DNA from: Kibdelosporangium banguiense
GTDB lineage: Bacteria > Actinomycetota > Actinomycetes > Mycobacteriales > Pseudonocardiaceae
Length of the DNA stretch: 64,000 bases
NCBI RefSeq assembly: GCF_017876405.1
Contig: NZ_JAGINW010000001.1
Span: forward strand, 9,871,203-9,935,202
Direction of reading: 5' to 3'
The notes below the pieces were generated by a model. That model had not been told where the DNA came from, searched no databases, and saw nothing but the letters and a program-made list of their open reading frames with translations. Shown here piece by piece: positions 8,269-18,000 of this stretch. The first letter of the stretch is position 1. Every line of letters begins with the position of its first letter. The translations under genes and the position numbers were made by a program.

Positions 8269-8803
8269 CGAGCTGCTCGCGAATCTGCAAGGACTCCTGG
8301 TCGCCGGCCACGACACGTCCGTCAACCAGCTGGCCAACATGTTCGTGACCCTGTTCCGCCACCCGGACCAGCTCCAGCTGCTGCGTGACGCCCCCTCGCT
8401 GGCTGGTCGCGCAGTCGAGGAACTCATGCGCTACACCAAACTGGTCTCCAGTGCCCAGCCGCGCGTCACCACCGAGCCCGTCGAGCTGGCCGGCGTCCGG
8501 CTCCCGCAGGACGCCCCGGTCGTACCGGTCCTCAACGCCACCAATCGCGACCCTTCCGTCTATCCGCAACCGGAGCGCCTCGACCTCACCCGGGACGCCC
8601 CACCTCACGTCGGCTTCGGGCACGGACCTCACTTCTGCCTCGGCGCGCAACTCGCCCGGTTGGAACTACGCACGGCACTCGCCACCACCGTCAAACGGTT
8701 CCCCCACCTGCGCCTCGCCGTCGACCCGGACACACTGACCTACGACACCGGAAGCGTCTTGCGATCCCTCACCGCCCTCCCAGTCGAGCTACAGAAGGAT
8801 TGA
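8268..8803 (+). pseudogene. C-terminal half of a cytochrome P450
   Basis: About 178 residues of a bacterial class I P450 are present. They begin in the I-helix (LLVAGHDTSVNQLANM, with the oxygen-activating acid-Thr pair), include the E-x2-R motif EELMRY, and end after the haem-binding loop FGHGPHFCLGAQLAR with its Cys ligand. The first 220 or so residues are absent, and no start codon or ribosome-binding site precedes the fragment. It could be a relic of another secondary-metabolite gene. It is different from the intact P450 at 57.9-59.1 kb. Confidence 0.82.
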
Positions 8804-8968
8804 CAACCCGACCCGCCGGGAGCGGGAATGTGCTGCGCGCGACGGCGTCAAGATCGCCTCGTTCACGACTGGGCTCCTGCCCGCGAGACGCGCTTTTCAC
8901 CCAACGTTCGTGTGGCGTGGTGCTGACGTCCTCCTGCGGGCACGCTGCCTGCCCTTAACGTCTGGTGA

Positions 8969-9625
8969 GTGCGAACCTGGGGTGTTGTGGCTGGTGTGAT
9001 CATGTTGCTGTGCGGCACAGCCGGTTGTGGGCGTTCGGTGGGAACGGCGCAGCCATCTTCGCCTTCGGTGACGCCCGCAACGACCTCTCCGACGGGCCCC
9101 AGCCTCCCAGCGACTCGGTCAGGCACGTCCTCGGCAACGCGTACACCCACCACTGTGAAGAAACCTCCGGCCAGCACGAGAACCCAGCCCCAGCCGACAT
9201 CGGTTCAGCCGTGTCCGTACCTGACGGTTGAGACAGTGGGGCGGGCGCTCGGCGCCCGCCACGTGTTCACCATGACCGACCCGCAGAAGACGTCTGGGCC
9301 GAACAACGCTGTCAGCTACACCTGCAACTTCTCCACTCCGGACAGGGGCGGCTGGCTGGCCGCACTGACAGTGACGACCATGGACACCACCGGGCCCAAC
9401 TCACGCATCACCGACCTGAAGGTCTGCCCGCCGAACGCCACACCGGTCGCCGGTGTCGGTGACATCGCTTCTTACTGCGCGACTCCGGAAAGCACGAGAG
9501 GGACCTTCGGTGCGATGAAGATCGCGCACGGTCAACAGATCGGGGTGACTCTCTTCGCACGCCTGCCCGAGGGCACCCACGACGCCCTGAGGCCGCTGGT
9601 CAAACAGGTGATCGACGCCCAGTAG
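8969..9625 (+). CDS. secreted lipoprotein, DUF2020/DUF3558-like
   Basis: The 218-residue protein has an N-terminal signal with a lipobox-like cleavage site (MLLCGTAGC, lipidated Cys at residue 20). A Ser/Thr/Pro-rich tether of about 55 residues follows, and then a globular domain beginning PCPYLTVETVGRALGA with conserved cysteines (YTCNF, LKVCPP, ASYCA). This arrangement is common in actinobacterial DUF2020 and DUF3558 lipoproteins, whose function is unknown. It appears intact, with a GTG start, although it is surrounded by gene fragments. Its 3' end overlaps the sialidase remnant on the other strand by 26 bases. Confidence 0.7.
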   Translation: MRTWGVVAGVIMLLCGTAGCGRSVGTAQPSSPSVTPATTSPTGPSLPATRSGTSSATRTPTTVKKPPASTRTQPQPTSVQPCPYLTVETVGRALGARHVFTMTDPQKTSGPNNAVSYTCNFSTPDRGGWLAALTVTTMDTTGPNSRITDLKVCPPNATPVAGVGDIASYCATPESTRGTFGAMKIAHGQQIGVTLFARLPEGTHDALRPLVKQVIDAQ

Positions 9626-10145
9626 CGGCCGGATCGAGGTGCGGTTCCGAGGCGTGAGGTCCGGTGACTGATCCAGGGAAATGGACCTGACTGTTCGAGT
9701 ACAGCGTGAACACCTGCGTACCGGCTCGAGTGATACCTGGGTTGTCACCGACGAAGAAGCCGCGTGATACTGCGGGTGCGGCACGCATGTCGAACGACGA
9801 CGGAGTGATGCGTTGTCGTGGCTGGAAGTTCCGGCCTCCGTTGAATGAACGGGTAAGCCAGAGGTCCGTCTCAAGTGGATCGGTCGCGGTGTCGTACGTG
9901 AAGTCGTAGTACACCACCGTCACCCGCCCCAACCAGTCAACAGTGACCGCGGGCGTGAACGCCTGAACGCCCGTCGCCGGACTGACCTGAACGGGCTCCG
10001 ACCAAGTCCGGCCGGCATCGTCGGAACGGGAGAGAACCACGGCGTCCGCCACTCCCCCACTGAATCGGGTGTCCTGCCACACCAGATAGACAGTCTGCCG
10101 TCCGGGTCTGGGATCTGCGGCTGCGTACGTTGCGAGCACAGGCAA
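9600..10145 (-). pseudogene. C-terminal fragment of a BNR-repeat sialidase-like protein
   Basis: The frame encodes about 180 residues with a clear Asp-box (SDDAGRTW) inside VVLSRSDDAGRTWSEPVQVS, and a second degenerate one (SFNGGRNF), as in exo-alpha-sialidase and related beta-propeller proteins. VYLVWQDTRF and VYYDFTYD are typical propeller strands. The similarity begins abruptly near 10145, where it meets the oppositely oriented WD40 remnant, so the N-terminal part and secretion signal are missing. I treat it as a broken gene. Confidence 0.68.
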
Positions 10146-10790
10146 GGACAAGACCGTGGTGCTCTGGGACGTCTTGAGCCGCACCAAGCGCGCCACATTG
10201 GACATCGGCGCCGTGGCGACAGGTGTCGCGTTCAGTCCAGACGGTCGGCAACTGGCAGTTGCCGACCACGAGGACTTCGTAACCTTGTGGGATCTGTCGT
10301 CTCACACCCGTAAGGCGCAGCTACAAGGTCACACTGGCTGGACCAGGACTGTCGAGTTCAGCCCTGACGGGCGGTTGGTCGCCTCGGCCAGCGCGGACCA
10401 GACTGTGATCCTGTGGGACGCCACCACCGGCACACAGATCACCCGAATCACTGGCCACAAGGACGCCTTGTTCCATGGCCTCGCGTTCAGTCCTGATGGC
10501 AAGACCATCGCGTACAGCAACGCCGACAACACTGTCTTGCTCTGGGATGTCGACCGGCGCCAGGTGTCCGCGCGGCTGACCGGACACCTGTCTGCGGTCA
10601 GGCGATTGCTTTCAGCCCGGACAGCACGACCTTGGCATCCGCAGGAGCCGATGGCGCCATCATCCTGTGGGACATGGATCCGGAACGGATCGCGGGCCGT
10701 ATCTGTGACACCCTGTCCCGCAACCTCACACCGGAGGAATGGGCTCGGTTCATGCCAGAACGCCCCGATCGCGATCCCTGCGCGGGCTGA
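10138..10790 (+). pseudogene. C-terminal WD40 repeats of a STAND-type protein, frameshifted
   Basis: At least five WD40 blades can be read, each with a FSPDG turn and an LWD end (AFSPDGRQLA/TLWDLSS, EFSPDGRLVA/ILWDATT, AFSPDGKTIA/LLWDVDR). Near 10600 the frame shifts: AFSPDSTTLAS, IILWDMDPERIAGR and the family-typical ending EEWARFMPERP appear in the next frame, stopping at 10790. A single G lost from a GGG run (AGG GCG to AGGCG) explains this. There is no N-terminus, so this is the tail of a nSTAND/WD40 regulator, doubly broken. Confidence 0.78.
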
Positions 10791-10823
10791 ACGGACTTCC
10801 CACAGCGTTGATTCACGAGTTGG

Positions 10824-11010
10824 TCAGATCGACTCGTTGACCAGATCGAGTGACGTGGTTCCGGGATCGACCGGGTCGGTGGCGGCGTGGCACGCGGAGT
10901 GTGCCCATTCGCTCGCCTCCAAACGCGACAGGACCGCGTCGTGGGTGGCCTCCTCGTTGACGAGTTCGGACACGCTGGGTAGCAGCCTGGCCGGGGAACT
11001 CCGTCTCCTA
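10824..11010 (-). pseudogene. fragment of a CHAT-domain protein
   Basis: About 60 residues read like the middle of a CHAT (caspase-like) peptidase domain: LPSVSELVNEEATHDAVL followed by EWAHSACHAATDPVDP. The latter corresponds to the family block WAHFACHG with the catalytic His. Neither the start nor the catalytic-Cys region is present. It lies between the WD40 remnant and the IS element. CHAT and STAND-WD40 proteins often share loci in actinobacteria, so the two fragments may derive from one former system. Confidence 0.55.
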
Positions 11011-11064
11011 ATCAGTTCTGGGAGTTGCCATCCGGCAGACTCCTGGTGGTAGCCGCCGGCAGGT

Positions 11065-11233
11065 GAGCACTTTGTGCTCCTGGACGTATGAGTCCTGACG
11101 AAAGATCGTGCCCCTGCCGGATGGCCGAGAGAGTTGATCGCTGATGGGATGTCGTGCCTGCTGCTGGTTGGCGTGAGCACTGCTTGATTAGGTCGCTGAT
11201 GGTTCTCTCGCAGGCTGCACCGGGTGATCGACA
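11065..11233 (+). ncRNA. candidate IS110 bridge-RNA region in the left end
   Basis: IS110-group elements transcribe a structured bridge RNA of about 170-180 nt from the non-coding left end upstream of the recombinase, and this gap has that size and position. A perfect stem GAGCAC-TTT-GTGCTC lies at 11065-11079, and GTGAGCAC recurs at 11172-11179. I did not fold the whole region, so the assignment rests on position, length and one hairpin. Confidence 0.35.
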
Positions 11234-12478
11234 GTGTGGAGACGGGAGAGCTTGTTGAGGTTGTTCGTAGGTGATGACTGGGCTGAGGATCATCACGATG
11301 TGGAGGTGATGGACAGTTCCGGCCGCCGGCTGGCCAAAGCCCGGCTGCCCGAGGGCGTGGCGGGAATGGCCCGGCTGCACACCATCCTGGGCGGGCTGGC
11401 CGGAGACGAGGCCGACGAGGTCGAGGTGCTGGTGGGCATCGAGACCGACCGCGGCCCCTGGGTGCGGGCGCTGGTGGCCGCCGGATACACCGTGCTGGCG
11501 GTCAACCCGCTGCAGGCGGCCAGGTTCCGTGACCGGCTCGGGGTCTCCGGAGCCAAAAGCGACCCGGGGGACGCACACGTGCTGGCCGACATGGTCCGCA
11601 CCCACGCCCACGAGCTGCGGCCGATCGCCGGGGACACCGCGCAGGGCGAGGCCGTCAAAGTCGTGACCCGCACCCACAAAACCCTGATCTGGGAACGGAC
11701 CCGGCACACCCAGCGTCTGCGTCACGCGTTGCGCGACTATTTCCCGGCCGCGCTGGTCGCGTTCACCGACTTGGACGCCGCCGACACCCTGCAGTTGCTG
11801 GCCAAGGCCCCGACCCCGGCGCAGGCCGCCCGGCTGACCACCGCGCAGATCAGCGCCGCGCTCACACGCGCCCGCCGCAAGAACATCGCCGACAAAGCAG
11901 CCGCGATCCAGGCCGCGCTGCGCGCTGAGCACCTCGGCCAGCCCGAGGTCGTCACCGCCGCCTACGCCGCCTCCGTCCAGGCACTGATCGCGGTCCTGAC
12001 CGTACTCAACACCCAGATCAACGCCATGCAAGGGCAGGTCGAGGCCTATTTTGGCCAGCACCCGGCCGTTGAGATCATCACCTCCCAGCCCGGCCTGGGA
12101 CAGGTGCTCGGCGCCCGGGTGCTCGCAGAGTTCGGCGACGACCCGCACCGCTACACCACCGCCAAAGCCCGCAAGAACTACGCCGGCACCTCCCCGATCA
12201 CCCGCGCGTCCGGCAAAAAGAAGGTCGCCCTGGCCCGCTTCATCCACAACGACCGGCTCATCGACGCTCTCATGACCCAAGCCTTCAGCGCACTGAGACA
12301 CTCTCCCGGCGCCCGCGCCTACTACGACCGGCAACGAGCCCGTGGCTGCGAGCACAACGCCGCCCTGCGCCAACTCGCCAACCGACTCGTCGGCATCCTC
12401 CACGGCTGCCTCAAAACCGGCACCCTCTACGACGAAACAACCGCCTGGTCTCATCACATCGAGTCGCTTGCCGCTTGA
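11234..12478 (+). CDS. IS110-family transposase (DEDD/Ser recombinase)
   Basis: The 414-residue protein has the two IS110 domains. The N-terminal RuvC-like domain shows FVGDDWAEDHHD (first acidic residue), GIETDRG and KSDPGDAHVLAD. The C-terminal transposase-20 domain begins TSQPGLGQVLGARVLAEFGD, with the catalytic Ser, and ends in HNAALRQLANRLVGILHG. No frameshift or stop is seen, so it should be active. The GTG at 11234 gives a slightly long N-terminus; TTG 11255 or 11261, behind GGGAGAG, would start nearer the family norm. Confidence 0.93.
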   Translation: MWRRESLLRLFVGDDWAEDHHDVEVMDSSGRRLAKARLPEGVAGMARLHTILGGLAGDEADEVEVLVGIETDRGPWVRALVAAGYTVLAVNPLQAARFRDRLGVSGAKSDPGDAHVLADMVRTHAHELRPIAGDTAQGEAVKVVTRTHKTLIWERTRHTQRLRHALRDYFPAALVAFTDLDAADTLQLLAKAPTPAQAARLTTAQISAALTRARRKNIADKAAAIQAALRAEHLGQPEVVTAAYAASVQALIAVLTVLNTQINAMQGQVEAYFGQHPAVEIITSQPGLGQVLGARVLAEFGDDPHRYTTAKARKNYAGTSPITRASGKKKVALARFIHNDRLIDALMTQAFSALRHSPGARAYYDRQRARGCEHNAALRQLANRLVGILHGCLKTGTLYDETTAWSHHIESLAA

Positions 12479-12509
12479 CATCTACGCTCCTGGGATGTCT
12501 TTCGCGTGC

Positions 12510-12831
12510 CCGGCAGGTCGGCTCGCTCTGGGGGTCCGGCTGCGGTGAGGGATTCGCGAATACGGGGCGGGGCGCGGTGGGGACGCACGACAGCATCGTG
12601 GCCAGCACACCGGCGCAACCGTTGCCCACGGTCGGTGCGATGACCTCCGCATAACACGAAGTAAGCGTGCCGGTCAGACCACACGCCCCAGCGAGGGCAC
12701 TGGTGGCGCCTTGGCTGGCGACCACGCCGGCGTCGACCGCCGTACCGCCGAACACCGTCGCGGCGATCCTGGTTGCGTCGACTGTGGGGATGACGATGGA
12801 ACTGACACCGATGACGCTGCGGCCCATGTAG
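12510..12831. other. non-coding or decayed stretch right of the IS element
   Basis: On the minus strand an open frame reads through this stretch with an Ala/Gly/Val-rich segment (VASQGATSALAGACGLTG) but has no convincing start. I recognise no family. It may be the tail of a lost gene. No RNA gene, repeat or convincing promoter was seen. Confidence 0.4.
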
Positions 12832-12950
12832 AGCTCTGAGGCCGAACGCGAAGGATGGCTCGGCGAAGTCGAAGGACTCCGGATCAGCCTGACCGGCGCC
12901 AACGACAAACTCGCCCAAATCGACAAACGCACCAACACTACGAGAACCGT
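12832..12950 (+). pseudogene. C-terminal remnant of a tyrosine-type integrase
   Basis: After an in-frame TAG the sequence encodes SSEAEREGWLGEVEGLRISL followed by GANDKLAQIDK. In my recollection this matches the last 30 residues of many actinobacterial site-specific integrases. The catalytic domain is absent. The remnant suggests that an integrated element once lay here, between the flank and the biosynthetic cluster. No tRNA gene or attachment site is visible nearby. Confidence 0.5.
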
Positions 12951-13117
12951 CAAACCTCGGAATGTCCACTCCCACAAGGGGTTCCTGAGCATCAACCAAG
13001 CTTCACGAACACCCAGATCAAGTTCAGAGAATCCGACGCCGCATCCTCCTTGGCTGAGGACATACATCACCACCGAAAGTGGGACAGAGCCACTCTCGCA
13101 CCCCTAGGCCGTCGTGT

Positions 13118-14320
13118 TCAGCCACCAGGGTTCTGACTACGCGCCCAGATCGGCCAGCCGTTCTCGCCGTTGACCGCCTTCTTGATGAAGACCATGTTGT
13201 GGTAGAAGGAGATGGCCGCGATCGAACGCTCGTAACTAGTCGGCGCGTAGTTGTCCGAGTCTCGGTACTCCCGATGGTTCAGCGAGTCACTGAGACGGGT
13301 CAGGAACCCGAGGCTCGTCCCGGGAGCGGCAGAGCCCTCGGGCATGCCGCCGAAAGCCGGCCAGTACGCGGTTTGCGTGTCCTCCACGATGTAGTAGCCC
13401 TCATCCAGGACGTACGGGAACAGTGCCTCGAACGAAGTGATCACGTCGCCGTTGACGTGCGAACCGTCGTCGATGATCAGGTCGAAGGGGCCGAGTTGCT
13501 CACCCAGCCGGGCCAGGAACGCCGGATCGCTCTGATCACCGACCACGGTGCGAATCCGGGTCGACTCGGCGCCCTGCTTCGGGTGGATGTCCACGCCGTA
13601 GACGAGACCACGCCGGAAGTATTGCTCCCACATCCGCAGCGACTCACCCCCGGAACTGGTGTCCTGGTAACCGCCGATCCCGATCTCAAGCACGCGCACC
13701 GGCTGGTCGCGCAAGTGACGCAAGTGCGTGTTGTAGTGCTGCGTGTACCAGTGGTGGTGGCCGTACTTGTCGGAGTTGAATCGCACTGCCAGCTCGTCGA
13801 GGTCGTCGGCGCCGCGGGTCGTGGCCGCTCGGACGAGGTGACTCGCGCGGCTGATGGCCGCGACGGTTTCATCGAACTCGCGCTGTACGTCCAGCATCTG
13901 CCGTTCACCGGCCCGCACGGCTGCCAGTTCGCCCCGCATTCGTTCGGCCCACACCGGTTCGTAGTCCCACCCCATTCGGTCAGCCCGGATGGCGGCCGGA
14001 TACAGCCGGCGCACGAGGTCGTCGAGCGCCCACCGGACAACGACGTCGGCGGACTCGGTCCCAGCCACGCGGGCAGCCACACGGCCGGCCTTGAACTCGA
14101 GCACGTGTTTGAAGACACTGCCGTCCCAGGAGATTTCCAGCAGCAGCGTCACGCGGCAGAAGTCGGCGTGGTGATCGACCCGGGTGCGTAGTTCCTCCAC
14201 CAGCACGCCCACAACGGCATCCACGCCGTGCCTGCCGACAATCCCGGCAAGTGCCGTGCGAGGGCCGCCGTCGACGTACACGAGTTCCTCGACCAGGCCC
14301 CAGGGGGTGATCTCGATCAT
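13118..14320 (-). CDS. sugar O-methyltransferase, MycE/TylE-like
   Basis: The 400-residue enzyme matches the length and two-domain plan of MycE and TylE, which methylate a 2''/2'''-OH on macrolide sugars. An N-terminal auxiliary domain (residues 1-170) precedes a SAM domain with VRVLEIGIGGYQD. The acidic residues and His expected to bind magnesium and act as base in MycE are present in IIDDGSHVNGD and VEDTQTAYW. RFNSDKYGHHHWYTQHYN is the family hallmark. Its ATG overlaps the thioesterase stop (ATGA), so it is the last gene of the PKS operon. It probably methylates a deoxysugar hydroxyl of the final glycoside; the position cannot be read from sequence. Confidence 0.85.
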   Translation of the reverse strand: MIEITPWGLVEELVYVDGGPRTALAGIVGRHGVDAVVGVLVEELRTRVDHHADFCRVTLLLEISWDGSVFKHVLEFKAGRVAARVAGTESADVVVRWALDDLVRRLYPAAIRADRMGWDYEPVWAERMRGELAAVRAGERQMLDVQREFDETVAAISRASHLVRAATTRGADDLDELAVRFNSDKYGHHHWYTQHYNTHLRHLRDQPVRVLEIGIGGYQDTSSGGESLRMWEQYFRRGLVYGVDIHPKQGAESTRIRTVVGDQSDPAFLARLGEQLGPFDLIIDDGSHVNGDVITSFEALFPYVLDEGYYIVEDTQTAYWPAFGGMPEGSAAPGTSLGFLTRLSDSLNHREYRDSDNYAPTSYERSIAAISFYHNMVFIKKAVNGENGWPIWARSQNPGG

Positions 14321-15066
14321 CTGTCGTTCCGCCTTTCCGTCGTGGTGGGCGCGCACACCGGCGCGAGCACAGCGAGAAGCTCGTCGGCCACCGTCGGCCA
14401 CTGGTGCGCCAGATAGTGATGACCGCCTGGGAACCGCCGCAGGACAAAGCGGTCGGTGGTGTGTCCGCTCCAGTGCTGGACCTCTGCCACCGGCACCCCC
14501 GAGTCGTCGTCGCCGACGAAGGCAGTGACGGGGCAGGACAGCCGCCGGTCCGGTGGGCACCGATATCCTTTGACAGCAAGGAAATCACTGCGCAGCGCCG
14601 GAAGGGCGAGCCGCATGACCTCTTCGTCGAGAGCACCGGGCGCAGAGCCTTGCAGCCGGTGCAACTCCTGGATCAGGGCGCGATCGTCGGTCAGGTCCAG
14701 CGTCGCCGGCTGCCCGCGCGATGGGGCCAGTCGCGCGGAGCAGACCAGGTGCCGCACTCCGGCGCCCAGCCGATGCGCGACCTCGAACGCGACGTTCGCC
14801 CCCATACTGTGTCCGAACAGCACCAGCGGCTTGTCGAGCAGGTCGGTCAGCTCGTCGGAGATCACGTCGGCCAGCCTGGTGACGCTCCCGATCGGCGGGT
14901 CATCGAACCGGTCCTGCCGCCCGGGATACTGGATCGCGAGGACTTCGACCGACTGTCCCATTGCAACCGACAACGGCACGAAGTAGCTGGCCGAGCCGCC
15001 CGCGTGCGGGAAGCAGACCAATCGCGGAGCGTCCGGCCGGGCGCGGTGGAACCGACGGATCCACAT
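14317..15066 (-). CDS. type II thioesterase
   Basis: The 249-residue alpha/beta hydrolase is a stand-alone editing thioesterase of the RifR/TylO type. LVCFPHAGGSASYF opens it, LFGHSMGANVAFE contains the nucleophile Ser near residue 85, FVGDDDSGVP supplies the acid, and GGHHYL the His. Such enzymes free stalled acyl groups from PKS carrier domains. The ATG at 15066 lies one base from the PKS stop. Because the last PKS module carries no fused thioesterase, this protein might also take part in release, but the family role argues for editing. Confidence 0.9.
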   Translation of the reverse strand: MWIRRFHRARPDAPRLVCFPHAGGSASYFVPLSVAMGQSVEVLAIQYPGRQDRFDDPPIGSVTRLADVISDELTDLLDKPLVLFGHSMGANVAFEVAHRLGAGVRHLVCSARLAPSRGQPATLDLTDDRALIQELHRLQGSAPGALDEEVMRLALPALRSDFLAVKGYRCPPDRRLSCPVTAFVGDDDSGVPVAEVQHWSGHTTDRFVLRRFPGGHHYLAHQWPTVADELLAVLAPVCAPTTTERRNDR

Positions 15067-15067
15067 C

Positions 15068-18000
15068 TCACGTCTCCTTCGCGTCCAGCTCGGCGACCAG
15101 ATAACCGGCCAGCGCCCGCGGTGTCGTGTAGTCGAAGGCGACGGACGCGGGAATGTCCAAACCAGTCGCCACCACAAGCCGCTTGCGCAGGTCCACGGCG
15201 GTGAGCGAGGACATACCAAGCTCCGCCAGGTCGGCGTCCGGCGCCACGGCATCGGCTTCGGGATGCCCAAGTACGTCAGCGACTTCGGTACGGACCAGCC
15301 GTAGCAGCCGGGTCTCCGGATCCACCGGCTCGTCGGCTTCGACCACAGTGGACTCGGCCGGCCGGTCCGGCACAAGAGCCACTGCCGGGTCCTCGTAGTC
15401 GAGCAGACGACCGAGCATCACCTCGGTCAGATCCTGCTGCCCCAGCACTGCGATCGCGGATCCGTTGCCACGGCGGGCCACCAGCGCGGCATGTCCCGCA
15501 TACGCGACAGGGTCAAGGGAAACGAGCGTGAACGGCAGGCCGGCGGTGTACTGGTCCAGCACCTCGGCCGGTTCGACGGGACCAGCCGCGTATACCACAG
15601 CCGTCACAGTTGTCCGGTCAAGAAACCGCTTCAGCTCCGTTCGTCCGTCCCATTCGGTCAGTTCGGCTGGGGCCACGGCGAAGGTCTCCACCGGCAGATC
15701 GAGCTCGAGGTGCTCCTGCCGGTCGCTGACAACGACCAGACCGGCCGCACCTCTGCGCGCAAGCAACTTGGCCAGAGGTCCAGCGGTGTCGCTCTCAGCG
15801 ACGAGCAGCACAGTCTGCCCGCGCCAACGACGGTGGGCAGACGGTGGTGCAGCTGGGACCAGCCGAGGCGTGAAGACACCGGAGTCACGCACGGCGAAGG
15901 TGCCACCATCTCCATCAAGCAGCCGCCGCAACAGGCTTGCCTGATCATCCGGACGAGACGGGGCTGCCTGCAAGTCGATCACGCCGGTAACCGGCCACGC
16001 CTGCGCTTCGGCCCACTGCCGCGCAGTCGCCGGTTCCGGTGGCTCGTCACCGGGCACCGCTCCGATGGCGCCGGCCGTCACCACCCAGGTCGGTACGTCG
16101 AAACCAGTGAGGTCGACGTCGACGTTCGCGGCCAGGACACCTTGGACGTCTTGGTCGTACTCCGCTCCGGGCGCCACGATGATCACTTCGACACCATCGA
16201 CGGACAGAGCATGCCGGCACTGGTCGATGACCGGATCGCCGGCAGCCCCGATCAACAGCCACCGTCCAGCCGGACCACGCACGGAAAGCCGGGTGTACGC
16301 GACCCAATCCGTCCGTCGACGCATCCGGTCCACTATAGACTCTTCGGTCAGGCGGTGACGCCAGGACCGAAGCATCGCTCGCGCCGCAGCCAGGTCCTCG
16401 CCGCCGTCGAGCAGGCTGTCGAGGTCGTCATCGTCGACCGCGCGCCAGAGTTCTTCGTCGGGTCCGGCAGACTTGGCCGGCTCGGGATCGAGCCAGTATC
16501 GGGTGCGTTGGAAGGGATATCCCGGAAGTGCGACGCGTTGTGCCCCGGTGTCGGTGAAAACGTCACGCCAGTCGACCTCGACACCGTTGACCCAGAGCTC
16601 AGCCAATCCCGTGAACAACGCCTCGACATCAGCCACACGACGATGCTGCAACCCTGCCACGACCGCACCAGCCGAGAGACCATCCCCGGCCAATGTCGCC
16701 AGCACCGTGTCCGGGCCGATCTCCGCGAACCGAGTAATCCCCATCGCCCGCGCGGTATCCACCGCATCAGCAAACCGGACCGGTTCACGCACCTGCCGCA
16801 CCCAATACTCCGGATCCCGCAACTCCCCCGGCTCCACCAGCCGCCCAGTCCGCGTAGAAACCATCGGCACAACCGGATCCGACGGAGACAAGCCCGCCAC
16901 CACCGCACCGAACTCCGCCAGCATCGGCTCCATCAACACCGAATGAAACCCATGACTCACCGACAGTTTGCGACCCGGAACCCCCAACCGCGCCACCACC
17001 TGGTCAACCGCGTCCGCAGTGCCGCTGAGCACCACCGACCGCGCACCATTCACCGCCGCAATCGACACCAGCCCGAACAACACCTTCTCAGCGTCCGCTT
17101 CGCTCACCCGGACCGAAACCATCACCCCACCCGACGGCAAAGCCTGCATCAACCGGCCACGCGCCACCACCAACCGACACGCATCCTCCAACGACCACAC
17201 CCCCGCCACACACGCCGCCGCGATTTCTCCGACCGAATGCCCCACCAACACATCCGGCCTCACACCCCACGACTCCAACAACCGGAACAACGCCACCTCA
17301 AACGCAAACAACCCCGCCTGCGCAAAATCCGTCCGCCCCAACAACTCCGCATTCCCGTCGACTACTTCGGTCAATGGCTCCGGCAACAACGGGTTCATCA
17401 CACGACAAACCTCACCCCAAGCCCGAGCGAACACCGGGAACACCGCCCGCAACTCGCGACCCATCCCCCGCCGCTGCGGCCCCTGTCCGGAAAACAGGAA
17501 ACCCACACTCGTTCCGGCCGAGACCATGCCACGAATGAACCGTTCGCCCACCCTCACAGCCCGGTGATCGAACACAGCCCGCGACAGCAACGAAAAACCC
17601 ACATCCAACGCACCAGCCTCCACACCGGACAACCCAGCCAACCGCTCATCCAGAGCCTGCCCCGAATGCGCCGACACCACCCACGGCACCACCGGCAACA
17701 CCACCGAACCCACAGATGGTTCCACCACCGGAGCCTGTTCAACAATCACATGCGCATTCGTCCCACTAATCCCAAACGACGACACCCCAGCCCGACGCGG
17801 CCGCCCCGTCTCCGGCCACACACGAGACTCCGTCAACAACCGCACCGAACCATCCCACTCCACATGCGGCGACGGCTCATCCGCATGCAACGTCCGCGGC
17901 AACACACCGTGTCGCATCGACTCGATCATCTTGATCACACCGGCGACCCCGGCAGCCGCCTGCGCATGACCGATGTTGGACTTCACCGACCCCAACCACA

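Larger units (their letters stand above)
11056..12509 (+). mobile_element. IS110-family insertion sequence
   Basis: The intact transposase gene is flanked by a nine-base direct repeat, CCGGCAGGT, at 11056-11064 and 12510-12518. That would bound an element of 1454 bases, a normal size for IS110 elements, which lack long inverted repeats and insert at short core sequences. The 5' part before the transposase is about 180 bases long and non-coding, as expected for the left end. The boundaries were read by eye and are provisional; the element itself is certain from its gene. Confidence 0.6.

Noticed and set aside
11012..12481. 489-residue Gly/Val-rich minus-strand frame opposite the transposase
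   Set aside because: It is the antisense of the IS110 transposase, with low-complexity composition and no family similarity.
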